Translations under genes and position numbers: made by a program | Assembly (NCBI GenBank): GCA_032718475.1 | Contig: JAUCBJ010002523.1 | Location: forward strand, 62,001-126,000 | Reading direction: 5' to 3' | Source of the DNA: Nemertoderma westbladi | Taxonomy: Eukaryota; Xenacoelomorpha; Nemertodermatida; Nemertodermatidae | Length of the DNA: 64,000 nt | Notes under the pieces: model-generated | Told to the model about the DNA's origin: nothing | The model's input: the letters and a program-made list of their open reading frames with translations, nothing else | Databases searched by the model: none | In this document: positions 1 to 11,169 of the stretch, piece after piece | How the letters are laid out: the number at the start of each line of letters is the position of its first letter | Numbering within the stretch: position 1 is the first letter of the stretch

Positions 1-304
1 ACACACACATCCTTCCATCGTACCAGCATGTTAGCCAATAAATGAGCAGTATTTAATGAGAATCAATTTTTTATGACGTTTTAATTACTTTAGATCAATT
101 AAAGGCACAATTAATAAAGCAAATCACTTGAACTAATTAAAAACTATAATAGAATGGCGTATGTGGATTACATCTGTATAATTTTTAAGTATAATTATTT
201 AAATCTTATACTGTAAAACAATTAATTTCCTTTAAAAGGCAGGTTGAAAATGGTGTTTTTACCGTAATCAACTTAATTAACTAATTAACTGCTATTATCT
301 TAGC

Positions 305-456
305 TTCTCGAAGGCCACACGGAAATTCTACTTGGAAAATTTCTAAACTTTTGCCAAACAACATGTGTACCAAGTTTGGATAGATTTCATCAAAGATTGG
401 CTGAGTTATTAACGTTTAAAATTGGACGCGACAGAACGACAGAACGACAGAACGAC
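305..456 (+). repeat. LINE/SINE-type 3' tail ending in an 8-bp microsatellite
   Basis: A dispersed repeat whose second copy lies in reverse orientation at about 9290-9420. Both copies contain a run of the type 'ccaagtttgg...atttcat...ggctgagttattaacgtttaaaattgg'. This copy ends in tandem 8-mers (gacagaac). Short tandem 8-mers also end LINE A near 4330, so a retrotransposon 3' tail is a reasonable reading. No coding potential is seen. Confidence 0.5.
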
Positions 457-568
457 AGGTTGATTAATGGTACCACTACGCTAAGGCTCACTCACTTCGT
501 GGCTCGCCCCACAGGTTGATTAATGGTACCACTACGCTAAGGCTCACTCACTTCGTGGCTCGCCCCAC
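457..568 (+). repeat. 56-bp tandem direct repeat, two copies
   Basis: Two adjacent copies of a 56-bp unit start at 457 and 513 and look identical by eye. The unit ends in 'cttcgtggctcgccccac'. A diverged relative of that last part recurs at 12360-12395 beside the GAC microsatellite, so the sequence is dispersed. It directly follows the 8-mer tail of the preceding repeat. Confidence 0.7.
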
Positions 569-761
569 ATGTTCCTATCTGTTCAACCGTAAGTAGTCAT
601 CGTTTTATTTAAGCAGGGACACAAAACGCAACCCTGTTTAAATACTGTAAGTAAAATTATCACATTGGTTACATTTTTGCATATGTGTTTCGCCGGGATT
701 TGGCTCATCAGCTACACTAACCCGTGCAGGACACATGTTAATCAAACTAACTACACCAAAA

Positions 762-997
762 CCCAGCTAAACACACACACATACATAATAAACAAAATAG
801 TATTGCATTCCAGATCAAATAAGCAATCATTTCCTTAGCAACACTATATGAGATAATTTGTCTAGCGCATGGTTGCTAATTATAATAAAAATAAAATAAT
901 AGGAAGGCATTTTATAGAACCATGTTCAGCATGATCCGGTCTCTTAAATATAATTTTGATCTGGAATGCAATACTATTTTGTGTGTGTTTAGCTGGG
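762..997. repeat. Inverted repeat (foldback), arms about 43-58 bp
   Basis: The left arm 762-819 and right arm 955-997 are reverse complements over about 43 bp ('cccagctaaacacaca' and 'tgtgtgtttagctggg' at the outer ends). The left arm carries about 15 extra bases. The loop is about 135 bp and AT-rich. This could be a foldback or MITE-like element. Positions 1-304 and 569-761 show nothing recognisable. Confidence 0.6.
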
Positions 998-1004
998 CTG
1001 CTAG

Positions 1005-1330
1005 GCAACATATAAACAAGGTTCACGGTGGTATACAGCATGAGTTAAGCATAAATATTATACGCACTGAAATTGAATAGTTCTCTAATAAAAATATAAG
1101 ATTTCGATATGCAGTTAGCGTGTGCAGCAAAGCTGTTCCCTAAAATTACGTACAAGTTCAACAATCGTTCTATTAGAAACACAACATTGAGTTTTTTCGG
1201 AAATTTGCATGGAGAAGGGCATTATACAATCTTTCAACCATCAAAGGTTATGTCGGCATCAAATACTCCCTACATACAATTAAATGTGATAAACAATCTA
1301 ACTAAATTTAAACGAAATTAATTAAGGGTA
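1005..1330 (-). repeat. Inverted partial copy of the 17.2-21.3 kb duplicated block
   Basis: Read on the minus strand, this stretch matches roughly 19205-19520. It carries the same sequence around 'ttaattaatttcgtttaattt', 'tgtagggagtatttga' and 'caccgtgaaccttgttta', with point changes and small indels. It is therefore a third, inverted fragment of the duplicated block. The open frame at 1109-1321 is not preserved as an obvious protein in the other copies and is not called. Confidence 0.65.
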
Positions 1331-1341
1331 GATCAACTTCC

Positions 1342-2377
1342 TCATATAAAACAATAAAGTTCGTTGAGTTCTGCTTCACGTCGCTGCTGTTCAATTTCGA
1401 TGTCATCTTCCGCTAGTTTCTCAGCAATACGTGCATTTTCATCGTCCTCGGCAGCTCTCCTCGCAGAATCTGCTAGTGCCTTTTCATATACTATTCTGTT
1501 CTGCTCAACTATCTCAGCCTCTTCCCGTAAACTGTCTGCTTCCACGATGAGTCTCTCAGCTTCTTCCAACTTACGCTATTCTACTTCTTGTTCTACTGGT
1601 TGTACTTACCGATGTTACACCACTTCAATTAATACTAGCTGTTCGGCTAGTCCGCCTTACCTGTGAGACTGCACCATCTTGTTCCTCCTGGTCAGTCTAT
1701 ATATTTGTTGTAATAGGTAATGAATGTCCAGGCAATACTACACCATGTCGCATCATTAAATAGCTAGTTAACTGTGTTATATAGTGATCGAATGTACCAC
1801 CTCAGATATACATATTCGTTCAATCTGTTCATCAGGCAGATAATCTGATCTAGGACCCTCACTTCGATCTCTTCTGAGTAGTCTAAACCGCTCTGCTAAT
1901 TGAGTGTAATTAAATCTACTGCTAGCTAGTCTATCATATAACTGCATTACAGTATCTGTCTCCCGCTGTTTACAAGCATGAAGCACTAAACCTTCGCAGA
2001 GCTAACATCTGTGGTCTCACCACAAAATCTAAATTACTCTGAAGATTTAATAAATCATCACGACTGAGTAAGGTTCCCTCGCTGATTAATATTTTGCTTA
2101 CCCTGTTTATTACTCTAGTTATAGCACCCATATGACCTCCTGCACTTTTACTAATAGTAGGACCCTCAATACCTACGCTACCTACATCTGCAGGTATCGA
2201 GTCTAGGTTTTCACTAGTAATACTAGATTCGGGTATAATATAGTCAGGATTAGCCACTAAGTTAATGTCGGTGGAATGTTCTCCCCTATTCCCCACATTG
2301 TCTGTCGGCGGTGGTTGTTCCGCCGCTGAGTCATAGCTATAATTTATCCGTGGGTTGATGTTCGAAGGAACACTCAT
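1342..2377 (-). pseudogene. Broken ORF with coiled-coil tail, unidentified
   Basis: Three minus-strand open pieces (2377-1970, 1986-1777, 1569-1342) look like one decayed reading frame. The first begins at an ATG and is Ser/Asn/Pro-rich, then has a helical stretch with ISEGTLLSRDDLL. The second continues in another frame with the alternating helical pattern TVMQLYDRLASSRFNYTQL. After a gap broken by stops, the last 75 codons are rich in Glu, Ala and Arg and should form a coiled coil. At least two frameshifts and several stops interrupt it. No family is recognised. A retroelement Gag-like protein or a host gene relic are both possible. Confidence 0.4.
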
Positions 2378-3200
2378 GTTGGAATTTCTATGGTCTGTTC
2401 GTAAGAGTCAGTCAGAGTTTATTCCAATAAGAAATAAATAATCAAACAAACTTTGCTGTATATAACAGCTTATATATGTAGGCCTATCTACTAATTTATT
2501 TAAATAATATATTTAAATATTATTTAAAAATATCTCAAACTATACAGCACACACAAGCACAAACACGCTAACACTGCGCCACAACAAATGGAAAGGAAAG
2601 ATCTCAAATTTCAAAATCAGTATTACAAAGAAATATAACTGAATGATCAGCCGAAAAAAAATCATTAGTCTCATAGATACAACAACGCAACTAAACCTTA
2701 GAGAAACGTTTAGTCCACACCACGTGCCAATCTTCGGGAAAGCGTCGGAATCTAAAAACGTAAAACTCAGACTTCCGACAAAATGCACCAATCTCGCAGA
2801 CGTCCACGGATCTCAGAATCAGATGGATGATCTCCCGATGTACCAATAAGGCGAATAGAAACTTTAGACGATTGGCTGGATTTTTAATTATAATTAAATA
2901 AGACAAAATATATAAATGTAAATATCCTTCTAGATCTAGATATCTAGATCTTCTAGATATCTTTCCTTCTAGAGGCAATAAAAAACAAAACGATTAATAA
3001 ATTTTACAAAATATATCATTACTGTTGTGTTCTCCAGCAAAACAATTCACTGTTTTTATATTATCTCCAATTAACAACCTCACAGGCAAAACTGGTTCCC
3101 GAAGAGTTGCCAAGACTAAATTGAGAACGCTGCTATCGCAGGTGTGGAATGGGTCTTATGTTGGGTGCTCTGGGTCCACCTAATCGTTTGTTATTTACTG
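2378..3200. other. AT-rich stretch without a recognised gene
   Basis: Mostly AT-rich sequence. It includes a short tangle of overlapping 'tctagat' words at 2930-2965. Open frames on both strands (2540-2978) overlap one another, are rich in Phe/Leu and resemble nothing known to me. No gene is called. Confidence 0.5.
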
Positions 3201-3204
3201 TTTT

Positions 3205-3680
3205 CTAATGAGAATTACCGGGGGGGGGGGGGGGGGGGACTTTTGGGGACATAAAGTTTGGAAGCATATAACTTTGTGTGGTGTGATGATATTACTTTAA
3301 AGTAAAAAGTTTTAGATACAAAATTTATTCCTCTTTTCAAATATGCCACACACTAATGCTCAAATATAATATTTATATACTATAATTATGTTTAAATTGA
3401 ACAACATCCATTTATATTTCATAATCATTTTAAATTTCCCTCCTACAATAGTTCAGCCAATAATATGACAGTTTCAGAGACAGGTCAGTTTACGTGTCAT
3501 TTTTATGGCCATAAATAATAATATGAAAATTAATTTTTGTTTTAAGATAAAGAATAATAAATTTTAGGAAAAGTAACGGAATTTCACTTGCAATAAATGT
3601 GGTTTGGCTTTGAACCAAGCAATCAAATAAAGTGCGTCTCCAAAGGTCCCCCCCCCCCCCCCCGGTATGGATAGGGTTAA
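3205..3680. mobile_element. Candidate piggyBac-type MITE with poly-G/poly-C ends
   Basis: The right end reads poly-C, then 'ggtatggatagggttaa', ending in TTAA at 3677-3680. Reverse-complemented, this terminus (CCCTATCCATACCGGGG) resembles the right termini of the elements ending at 44432 and 60848 (CCCTATTAGTACCGGGC). The left end carries the mirrored accggggg...ggactt stretch near 3218-3243. The right flank continues straight into LINE A sequence at a TTAA that intact LINE A copies have, so the element probably inserted there. The left flank is not LINE A, so that side is rearranged. No transposase is present. Confidence 0.5.
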
Positions 3681-4380
3681 GGTCCGATTATTTAGAGCAG
3701 CAGTAGTTCCAGTACTCCTATATGGGAGTCCATGCTGGGCTCTAACTGCTGAGGACACCAAATCTCAGGATGACACATTCACAAGAATGCTACGCCGGGT
3801 TCATTGTGTCAAGTACAATGCACACATCTCCAACCAGACACTATATAACATTGGAGGTGTCTCATTGGTTCCCCCAAGCTTGACACTAGAACAAAATCGC
3901 CTCCGCTTTGCAGGACAGTGCTTTCGCCGTGAGGACCAGCCAGTGCATAATCTTGTACTTTGGCAGCCTCATGGAGTGAATAAGCATGGTGGACAGCCCA
4001 TGACTTTCTTGAGACGCATATTAAAGGACACTGGCCTTGAAGATGCGGATGATCTAGCAAATGTCATGGGTGATGTTGTGGCGGTGCAATTTTGTCGATA
4101 AGCCGGCACAGCATTCTTAAAAATGCACCTGCAATGCAGCATGCCGATCCTAGTAGTTGCCTATGGTAGCGAATAGGGAAGGATTTTCTCTGTATCATAG
4201 CAACGTTGTATAATTATTTAACTCTAGCTAGCTGGGAAGACAGGTAGCAAGCTGGTTGGAGTGTGGGGTTAGCGACGAAAGTAAGCAGGCTTAGCATACA
4301 GGTACCACTAACTCAATCGGTGTGTCTGTTGTTCTGTTGCTCTGTCGATCTGTTGATCTGTCGATCTTTATATTGTATTT
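3681..4380 (+). pseudogene. LINE A fragment: RT C-terminal region and 3' end
   Basis: The translation from 3681 matches the C-terminal part of LINE A (VRLFRAAVVPVLLYGSPCW, LRRVHCVKYNAHISNQTLYN, PMTFLRRILKDTGLEDADD). The active-site part of the RT is absent. A small deletion near 4073 removes the end of the frame. The 3' untranslated sequence (about 4100-4300, shared in reverse with 9540-9760) ends in 8-mers of the form tctgtcga/tctgttga at about 4325-4370. This is a dead piece, cut on its 5' side by the MITE at 3205-3680. Confidence 0.8.
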
Positions 4381-4448
4381 ATTCCAAGCCACGGGGGCCC
4401 ATAGTAAAATTATGTTATATTATTATATTTATTATTATTATTATTATA

Positions 4449-5230
4449 TTATGTTATATTAACGTATGCACTATCTGTGTCATCGTTGACACAGTTAAAT
4501 AAACTCTGGAAATGATTCTTCCACATGTTAGCGATGTTAACAGGGCCAACATCATCTCCTATTCTAGTAGGTAACGGACACTTATCAGTTGTATGGCTGC
4601 GCACCTGTGACCAAAAATGTTTAGTGGAAGAATTATTTAGTAAAGCCTCCGCCATTTTATCATGTTTGATCTTAGATGCATTGCGTTTGCAATGCCTCAT
4701 AGCATGCTTATACCGTGCTTTCGCGCGTAAATATTCTGAAAACACATTGCCTTGACGTGGTGACCCACAATTTCGCCAAAGTTTAAAAGCAGATAGTGAT
4801 TTTTTGTATAAATCCTTTACATGGTCATTCCATCCTGGAATATGGCAGTGGCTGTTTGGTGTATCATTTTTATTATTCTTATTATCACCTCCAGAATGTT
4901 TAATAAAATATAAACTAGCACTACTTAACACGTTAGTTATATTGTTATATAACATGTCAATATCAGAATGGTGACATTTGCAACCAGTGTCGTTGCAATT
5001 TGTCAGATTTACCATGTCCTCGGATGCCATGACCTCACCAAGCATAAAGTTTACATGGCCAGCGTAATCGCTAGTTTTACTTGAGCTATGTTCCCAATCG
5101 AAGTGGACTGGGGGGGGATTTGGTATACTTTCAGATCCTGTGTCGGTGCCCCCACTAGGTGGTAGGGACGCCGCTATACCAAGCTGCGTTAACAGTGGCA
5201 TATGGTCTGATACTGATATATTTGTATATT
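4449..5230 (-). pseudogene. LINE C middle piece (end of endonuclease to pre-RT linker)
   Basis: Read on the minus strand, the frame starts within 'YISVSDHMPLLTQLG', the Ser-Asp-His motif that closes APE-type endonuclease domains. It continues through a Lys/Arg/Asn-rich linker with 'HFWSQVRSH' and 'NMWKNHFQSLFN', typical of the stretch just before the RT domain in LINE ORF2 proteins. It stops near 4449 at an AT repeat before any RT motif. The LINE C ORF2 about 2 kb away (5410-7789) lacks exactly this part, so the two may be complementary fragments of one element. Alternatively this is a fragment of a related copy. Confidence 0.6.
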
Positions 5231-5409
5231 TACTTCAACATGTACACAAAAGTACAATTGTTGATTGTAACATAGTCAAAACTTATTGCACCAGATGAGT
5301 ATAATAATAATAACCCTTCACCAGAGAAGGAACTAGTGTATCTCAGAAGGCATATTGTATTTAGTGTAGTTATACTTAAATTGAATTGTAACTACGTCTA
5401 GAGTGTATG

Positions 5410-7088
5410 TTAATTTTGGCCTAAAATTATGGAGCGAAGTGAAAACGCGTTGTACAAAAACAGGGAGAGATTTTTAACTATTGTTGGATCGGTGTACTGT
5501 AGAATCCTACGGTATTTGTACATAGATGGGAACCTACTGTATTGGGGTGGCAGGTATTGTTCGCGTAAGCTACTGTATATTGGGCATTCGAGAAGGAAGT
5601 GGTATTCTGATTCAATACGCCCCAAGTTGCATACTGGACATAGCCTGTTCAACCGTGGGATATTGTACCAGCGTCCTTCTTCGATTTTTAATCTATGTGA
5701 AGTGCATCGGAAACTAGCTATTGTACGTTTCAGAGTGGGGTAATTTTTAAGAACTATAAGGTACGGTTCGGTTCGAAATGTATCTTTGACATAAAAGTCG
5801 CCTTTTGGGGAATTCTCTAGGGTTGACCACCAATTTTGGATAACTGACTCTGTAGCGTATCCCTCACCTTTGCTAGGAACTCCCTCCCGTTTGGTACTGA
5901 TTGCGCTTCCCAAGCCCAAGAAAATCCCAAATTATTAAGTGTATCCCGAACCCCTGACGTCCAATTTGGAACCCTTTGAGAATTAAGCCCTTCCACTGAT
6001 ATGAGATATACCCGTTTTACTAATCTATATGATGGCAATGACAATAATCGTAACCAGAATTTTATAATCCCAATGGTTCGGTCAATTGTCAACGGGAAGA
6101 CACCGGTTTCTCCATAGACTATAAAGTCTGGCGTTGAAGTTTTCACACCCAAAACATTTTTCAGAAATTTCAGCTGTAGTTTTTCTGTGTCCCTCCCTTT
6201 TGTGAATCCCCATACCTCAGATCCATACAGCAAAATAGGCTTAATCAAACTGTTAAAGAGATGTCGTTTTAGGTCAAAACCGATGTTTGGGAATGAGTTC
6301 ATATAGCGGCAGAGCGTGTAGTAAGATTTGTTTGCCTTCTCAGTCAATATTTCTTGAGCCTTAATAAATTTTCCTGTTGAAGTAAAGGTAATTCCAAGGT
6401 ACGTGTAATGAGGTACAACTTTCATACCTACTCCTTTATATGTCCAAGTTTCATGTGCCGCTTGGGTGCCCCCTTGTCTAAATATAACAATATTTGATTT
6501 AGTCAAATTTACAGTCAGCCCCCAAAAAGTACAGTAGCAACCTAGAGTATCAAGTGAAGCTTGCAACCCCGCCACAGTATTAGCCAGTAGAACAATGTCA
6601 TCTGCAAAAAGTAGCAGATAGAGTTTAAATAAGCCAACGTCTACACCAGTGGCATTTCCTTTGCTCAGCTCAGCTTCTAAATCGTTAATGAACAAAACGA
6701 ATAGAAAAGGGCTAAGGCATTCGCCCTGCCTGACTCCAACTAGACAGTTAAAGGAATCCGACATATTGTCCCCCCAGATGACTCTTGTTTTGGCAGCGGC
6801 GTACATACTTTTTATTATTTTATAAACTTTCCCTGAAAATCCCAATGCATTAAGTTTAAACCATAGAGCACTTCTATCAATCATATCAAATGCCTTCTGC
6901 AGATCTATGAAGGCGCAATAAAACTTACAACCTTTGGATTTATTTAAGTACTGCGTTATCAGGTTGCTAAGTATAAATAACTGGTCAGTCGTCCTGTAAC
7001 CAGTGCGAAAACCAGCCTGGGAATCAATAATTATTCCAAAGGCATCCTCCCACCACTGTAAGCGTGCGTTTATAGCCGCTGTAAACAA
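5410..7088 (-). pseudogene. LINE C ORF2, reverse transcriptase half
   Basis: Non-LTR retrotransposon reverse transcriptase, which copies element RNA at the nicked target. Visible in order: AAINARLQWWE, SQAGFRTGYRTTDQL, FIDLQKAFDMIDRSALW, GVRQGECLSPFLF and the catalytic LLFADDIVLLA. The C-terminal end lies in another frame (5919-5410) with a Cys/His cluster, CPVCN...ESEYHFLLEC. The frame change near 5830-5900 and the missing N-terminal RT motifs show it is not functional. It follows the endonuclease piece at 7100-7789 after an internal deletion. The clade is not assigned. Confidence 0.8.
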
Positions 7089-7789
7089 CTTTCAAGTGAT
7101 ACTGACAAGTTATATATAATTTCCACATTGGATACTAAGTCTACACAAGATGGCGAGCACAAAACATGGTCAAGCCAGGATGTTGAACCATGTGCATCGC
7201 TAATGTAGGTAAAACTATTAGGAGGCAAAATATTTACATCATAGATACATGAATTTACAGAACAGCACCAGTCAGAGAGTTCGGTGTACCTAAAGCGTTT
7301 AGGGTCGGCATTAAAATCTCCGATTAGACAACAATGTGAGTACTTTGTTGTTTGTAAAATGGAAGTTAATTTACCCAAACATTCACTATAAATGTTATGG
7401 TTTTCAGGGCAGTCATACGGGAGATATACATTAATAATTAGTAAAGTCTCACCGTTGTCTAATTGTATTCGAATGCCATACATGCGTGATTCATTAAAAT
7501 CTAAAATTTCCACTGCGTGGTCTAAAGACTCACGCCATAAAAATGCCAGCCCACCCTTAGGCCTACCCTGAAGCAGACCGTCAGAGTAATCACCAGCTGA
7601 TAATCCGCGGGCTAGAAAGTTTTTATTTATAGTAGCCAAAAATCCCAATTCCTGCTTTGGTAACTGAGTTTCTTGGAGCAGTACGATATCACAATTATTG
7701 CACAGTTTATTTATAACCACTTGAGATTCAGGAGTACGAACTGAATTGCAGTTATAGCTGATGATATTTAAATTAGATATATTAGCCAT
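7070..7789 (-). pseudogene. LINE C ORF2, endonuclease part (truncated)
   Basis: APE-type endonuclease of a LINE, which nicks target DNA to prime reverse transcription. It starts at ATG 7789 and shows ISYNCNSVRTPES, the catalytic-Glu motif LLQETQL, NVYLPYDCPEN, LIGDFNADPKRF and SWLDHVLCS. It breaks off after NLSVS, just before the Ser-Asp-His motif. It then runs into the RT piece in another frame, so the end of the domain and the linker are deleted. About 125 bp of AT-rich spacer separate it from the upstream ORF1. The missing motif occurs at about 5215. Confidence 0.8.
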
Positions 7790-7914
7790 TTTTTTGTCAT
7801 AAAAATATCATTTATATTATACAAAAATAATAACAATATTAAAAAGAAAAAAAGGAAATATTATATATATTGGTATATATATATATCTAAAAATATTCTA
7901 AAAATAATCTGGCA

Positions 7915-9166
7915 TTATTTATCCTGACCAAGCTCAGACTCAGGCTCAGACTCTGACTCTCCGGCCGTGACGCTTGTTTCAGTACCCTGGGTTCCAGTGC
8001 CCAAAGCCGCGTACCGGTTCGCATCAGCGATTACTGCGTTACTGTTTCCCACAGGAGGACTACCCGCAGTTGTAGCAGTAGAGTCTGGAACAGCTGTATT
8101 AAATCCCGTTGCGACGCGCACTAGTGGCGCGGGGCCTTGTTTCAAAGTCGCGAATCCTCGAATAGAGTGGCCAGATACTTGGATCCAAGAGTAGAGAACG
8201 TTGATCCTCCGAACACGTTATTAAAAACGACCGAACGGGAGACTCTGCCTTTGATATGCTGTAGCAGGTGACGTCAGCAAACCCAAGAGAGTTTTTTACA
8301 TGATCGAGGATAACTGCGGGATCAACATCAGGATGACATCCTGTAAGGAAGAGTTTACGAGAAGGTTGAACCGTATGGAACCCCCCCGTACCAGTGGAGG
8401 AACCTTGAACAAAGGAAGGCGCATTGGAATTGTTCGCGCCTCTTCTCACACGAGCCGCCACCGCTTGTTTCCGTGGAGGATCACGCTTCGGACGACGATA
8501 GGTGACGAGGGTATAATTATCATCGCTCGGTTGTGGATCATCACTTGGATTACGAATTACAGCAGCACTGTAGTTGCCACTGCCAGACACAGCCACACTG
8601 GTCGTGTTCGGGACAGCGGGCGCCGCCGCCGGACTATGGGTCGATTCGGCACCCGATTCGGCTCGCTCCTGTGGCAGCATCGGCACCGCACCATACGCCG
8701 CATGACTGCAGCTAGGGCGAGCCTCGAGAACAGCCAGACGATCCTGCATTACACTCATACGGTTAAGCAGCAGTGCAGTGTCCGCGTGACTAATGGCAAA
8801 GGGAGGAATGACGGATAGATCCTTAGGTATGAACTGGGGAAGGTGATCGCCATCCGGCCGATTAATATATCCCGCGTAATCGAAGATATCCAGGATATCT
8901 CCTACCGTATTCTTGCGAAAAAGATCGCCTGACTGTCGTGATTTAACAAACGACTGCTTGTTCTTTTCTCTGTCGCTAACTGGTATCTTGGATAACAGGA
9001 TACTTTTGGCGTCCTTGAACATGACATCGGAGAATCGTGGCCACGATTGCACTATATATATAATCGAGTCCCGTGTGTAGCCTTTTGTGTGGGACGTCCA
9101 TAAGTAAGACAGAACATCGCTCTCCACATGACTACACGGCACGGATGCTGCCGTCATTGCGTGCAA
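7915..9166 (-). pseudogene. LINE C ORF1 (nucleic-acid-binding protein)
   Basis: A 355-codon frame (9166-8099) directly precedes the endonuclease ORF on the same strand, as ORF1 does in two-ORF LINEs. Residues about 130-150 (LLLNRMSVMQDRLAVLEAR) have heptad character. The middle is Ser/Pro/Ala-rich with basic clusters (YRRPKRDPPRKQ). Near residue 270 a segment beginning RKLFLTGCHPDVDPAVI resembles the RRM-like fold found in ORF1 proteins. A frame change at 8100-8150 leads to a second open piece (8145-7915) ending in an acidic tail. No retroviral-type CCHC knuckle is seen. The function is inferred from position and composition. Confidence 0.6.
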
Positions 9167-9289
9167 TCAGGAATGAAGCCTGATGCAGTGATTTTACTGC
9201 TGTACTATCTGACTGTTGCTCTGTTAGGCCTATATCTGTACAGCTGTACAGATGTGTAATGTTTTCAATAGATATCTGGATCTGTTGTG

Positions 9290-9420
9290 TCCAATTTTAA
9301 ACGTTAATAACTCAGCCAAATGTTAATGAAATTTAACCAAACTTGATACACATGTAGTCTGGCCAAAGTTTAGAAATTTTCCAAGTTGAATTTGCGTGGG
9401 GTCTTCGTGCAGCATCTGTG
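9290..9420 (-). repeat. Reverse copy of the 305-456 dispersed repeat
   Basis: Reverse-complemented, it carries the same sequence as 305-432, with about 85-90% identity by eye ('cttggaaaatttctaaact', 'ggctgagttattaacgttta'). It lies just upstream of the ORF1 start side of LINE C. No protein is encoded. The neighbouring 9421-9540 shows nothing else recognisable. Confidence 0.6.
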
Positions 9421-9539
9421 TAACTGTCTTACAGTTATAATAAATTTATTTTCCCAAAAATTATTAGGCTTGGCATCAGCTGGTTGCTAGGAGACTAAAT
9501 CATACCATTGTGGCCTGTCTGCCTGTACCGGAACTATAC

Positions 9540-10717
9540 TCAGCCTGCTTACTTTCGTCGCTAACCCCACACTCCAACCAGCTTGCTACCTGTCTTCCCA
9601 GCTAGCTAGAGTTAAATAATTATACAACGTTGCTATGATACAGAGAAAATCCTTCCCTATTCGCTACCATAGGCAACTACTAGGATCGGCATGCTGCATT
9701 GCAGCTGCATTTTTAAGAATGCTGTGCCGGCTTATCGACAAAATTGCACCGCCACAACTCCCTATCACCCATGACATTTGCTAGATCATCCGCATTTTCA
9801 AGGCTAGTGTCCTTTAAGATGCGTCTCAAGTCATGGGCTGTCCACCATGCTTATTCACTCTCATGAGGCTGCCAAAGTACAAGATTATGCACTGGCTGGT
9901 ACTCACGGCGAAAGCAATGTCCTGCAAAGCGGAGGCGATTTTGTTCTAGTGTCAAGCTTGGGGGAACCATTGAGACACCTCCAATGTTATATAGTGTCTG
10001 GTTGGAGATGTGTGCATTGTACTTGACACAATGAACCCGGTGTAGCATTGTTGTGAATGCGCCATCCAGAGATTTGGTGTCTCCAGCAGTTAGAGCCCAG
10101 CATGGACTCCCATAGAGGAGTACTGGAACTACTGCTGCTCTAAATAACCGGACCTTAAGTTTCCGATTAATTCTCGGTGACTTCCAAATCCTGGAAAGCC
10201 TATTCAAGGCTGCCCATGCCTTTCCCTTACGCATTCGAAGGTCCTCACCTGACTTCCGGATCCATGATACCAGGTAACAGAAGTCATCCACATGCTCAAG
10301 CATACCATCTTTTGAGCTTATGCTCATCCGATCAGAGACTTGCTGAGGACTTTCAAAGTTAACTGTCAAAATTTTGGTCTTTCTGGAGTTAATAAAAAGA
10401 CCAACACTAGAAGCAGCATGTTCTAATGAGCTGAGGAGCCGTTGGGCTCCCTCTAGTGATTCTTAGAGTACTCCTAAGTCATCAGCAAAGTCTAGATCAG
10501 TTAGGTACTTGGCAGGATTTCCTCGACTTCTGGAGCCAGTAGGTGGAGTTATCATCACCCCATCATCATTGTGGTGATCTAAGGACATGCGTAGAACATA
10601 GTCAACAACAATTATGAACAAGAATGGTGCAAGTGTGTCTCCCTGGAGGACGCCCCATGACACTTCAAATGGTTCTGTGTCACCGTCAACAGTAGACACA
10701 AATGTTGTCGAACCATC
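9540..10717 (-). pseudogene. LINE A copy, 5'-truncated
   Basis: Minus-strand LINE A copy that begins inside the RT domain at about 10717 (GSTTFVSTVDGDTEPF). It includes GVLQGDTLAPFLF and the catalytic DLDFADDLGVL, then runs to the 3' end near 9540. The frame is continuous from 10870 to 9851 apart from one TAA at 10463-10465, where other copies have a Ser codon. A one-base insertion near 9860 then breaks the C-terminus. The 5' truncation with an intact 3' end is typical of target-primed reverse transcription. The upstream 150 codons in the same frame come from unrelated flank. Confidence 0.8.
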
Positions 10718-11165
10718 AGTTAAAACCTGGTGGTTTTCCCTCAATATCCGGAACATAGTATGTATATTGATCGCTGAATAATGAGTTATAATTGACTGAA
10801 TATTATTGATGTTTGATACTGATTGACTATTAAATGTTACGCTATACTGACCAGTATGTAGTAGGTACAAATTAGTTCGCTATCCTATCTGATGTAATTG
10901 CACAAGTAGTTGAATATTGAGTTACAATGAGTTATATACCCACAACCGATATTGGTTTGGCTATTGCCTGTACCATACTAGGCTGTGATTGGACCACCAC
11001 TGCATCTGCTGATTTGTGTGCAGCTGCCAATGTGGCCCTTTCTCTAACTACAGGGTGTGTCATATATTCCTACATACACGAAGTGGGGCCTTCGCGCAGC
11101 ACGTGAAATGAGTTAATGCTAAGTATCAACTCGAAAGGATTATAAAAACATAGGAGAAGATTTTC
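10718..11165. other. No gene seen
   Basis: A mixed-composition stretch between LINE A and the satellite array. Around 11080-11115 a 'gtggggccttcgcgcagcacgtg' segment resembles the end of the dispersed repeat near 9400. Nothing else is recognised. Confidence 0.5.
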
Positions 11166-11169
11166 CCGG

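Noticed and set aside
2540-2978. Overlapping open frames on both strands
   Set aside because: Low-complexity hydrophobic translations without any domain or conserved copy.
8300-8818. Plus-strand frame of 172 codons
   Set aside because: Antisense shadow of LINE C ORF1; Arg/Thr-rich composition is a by-product.
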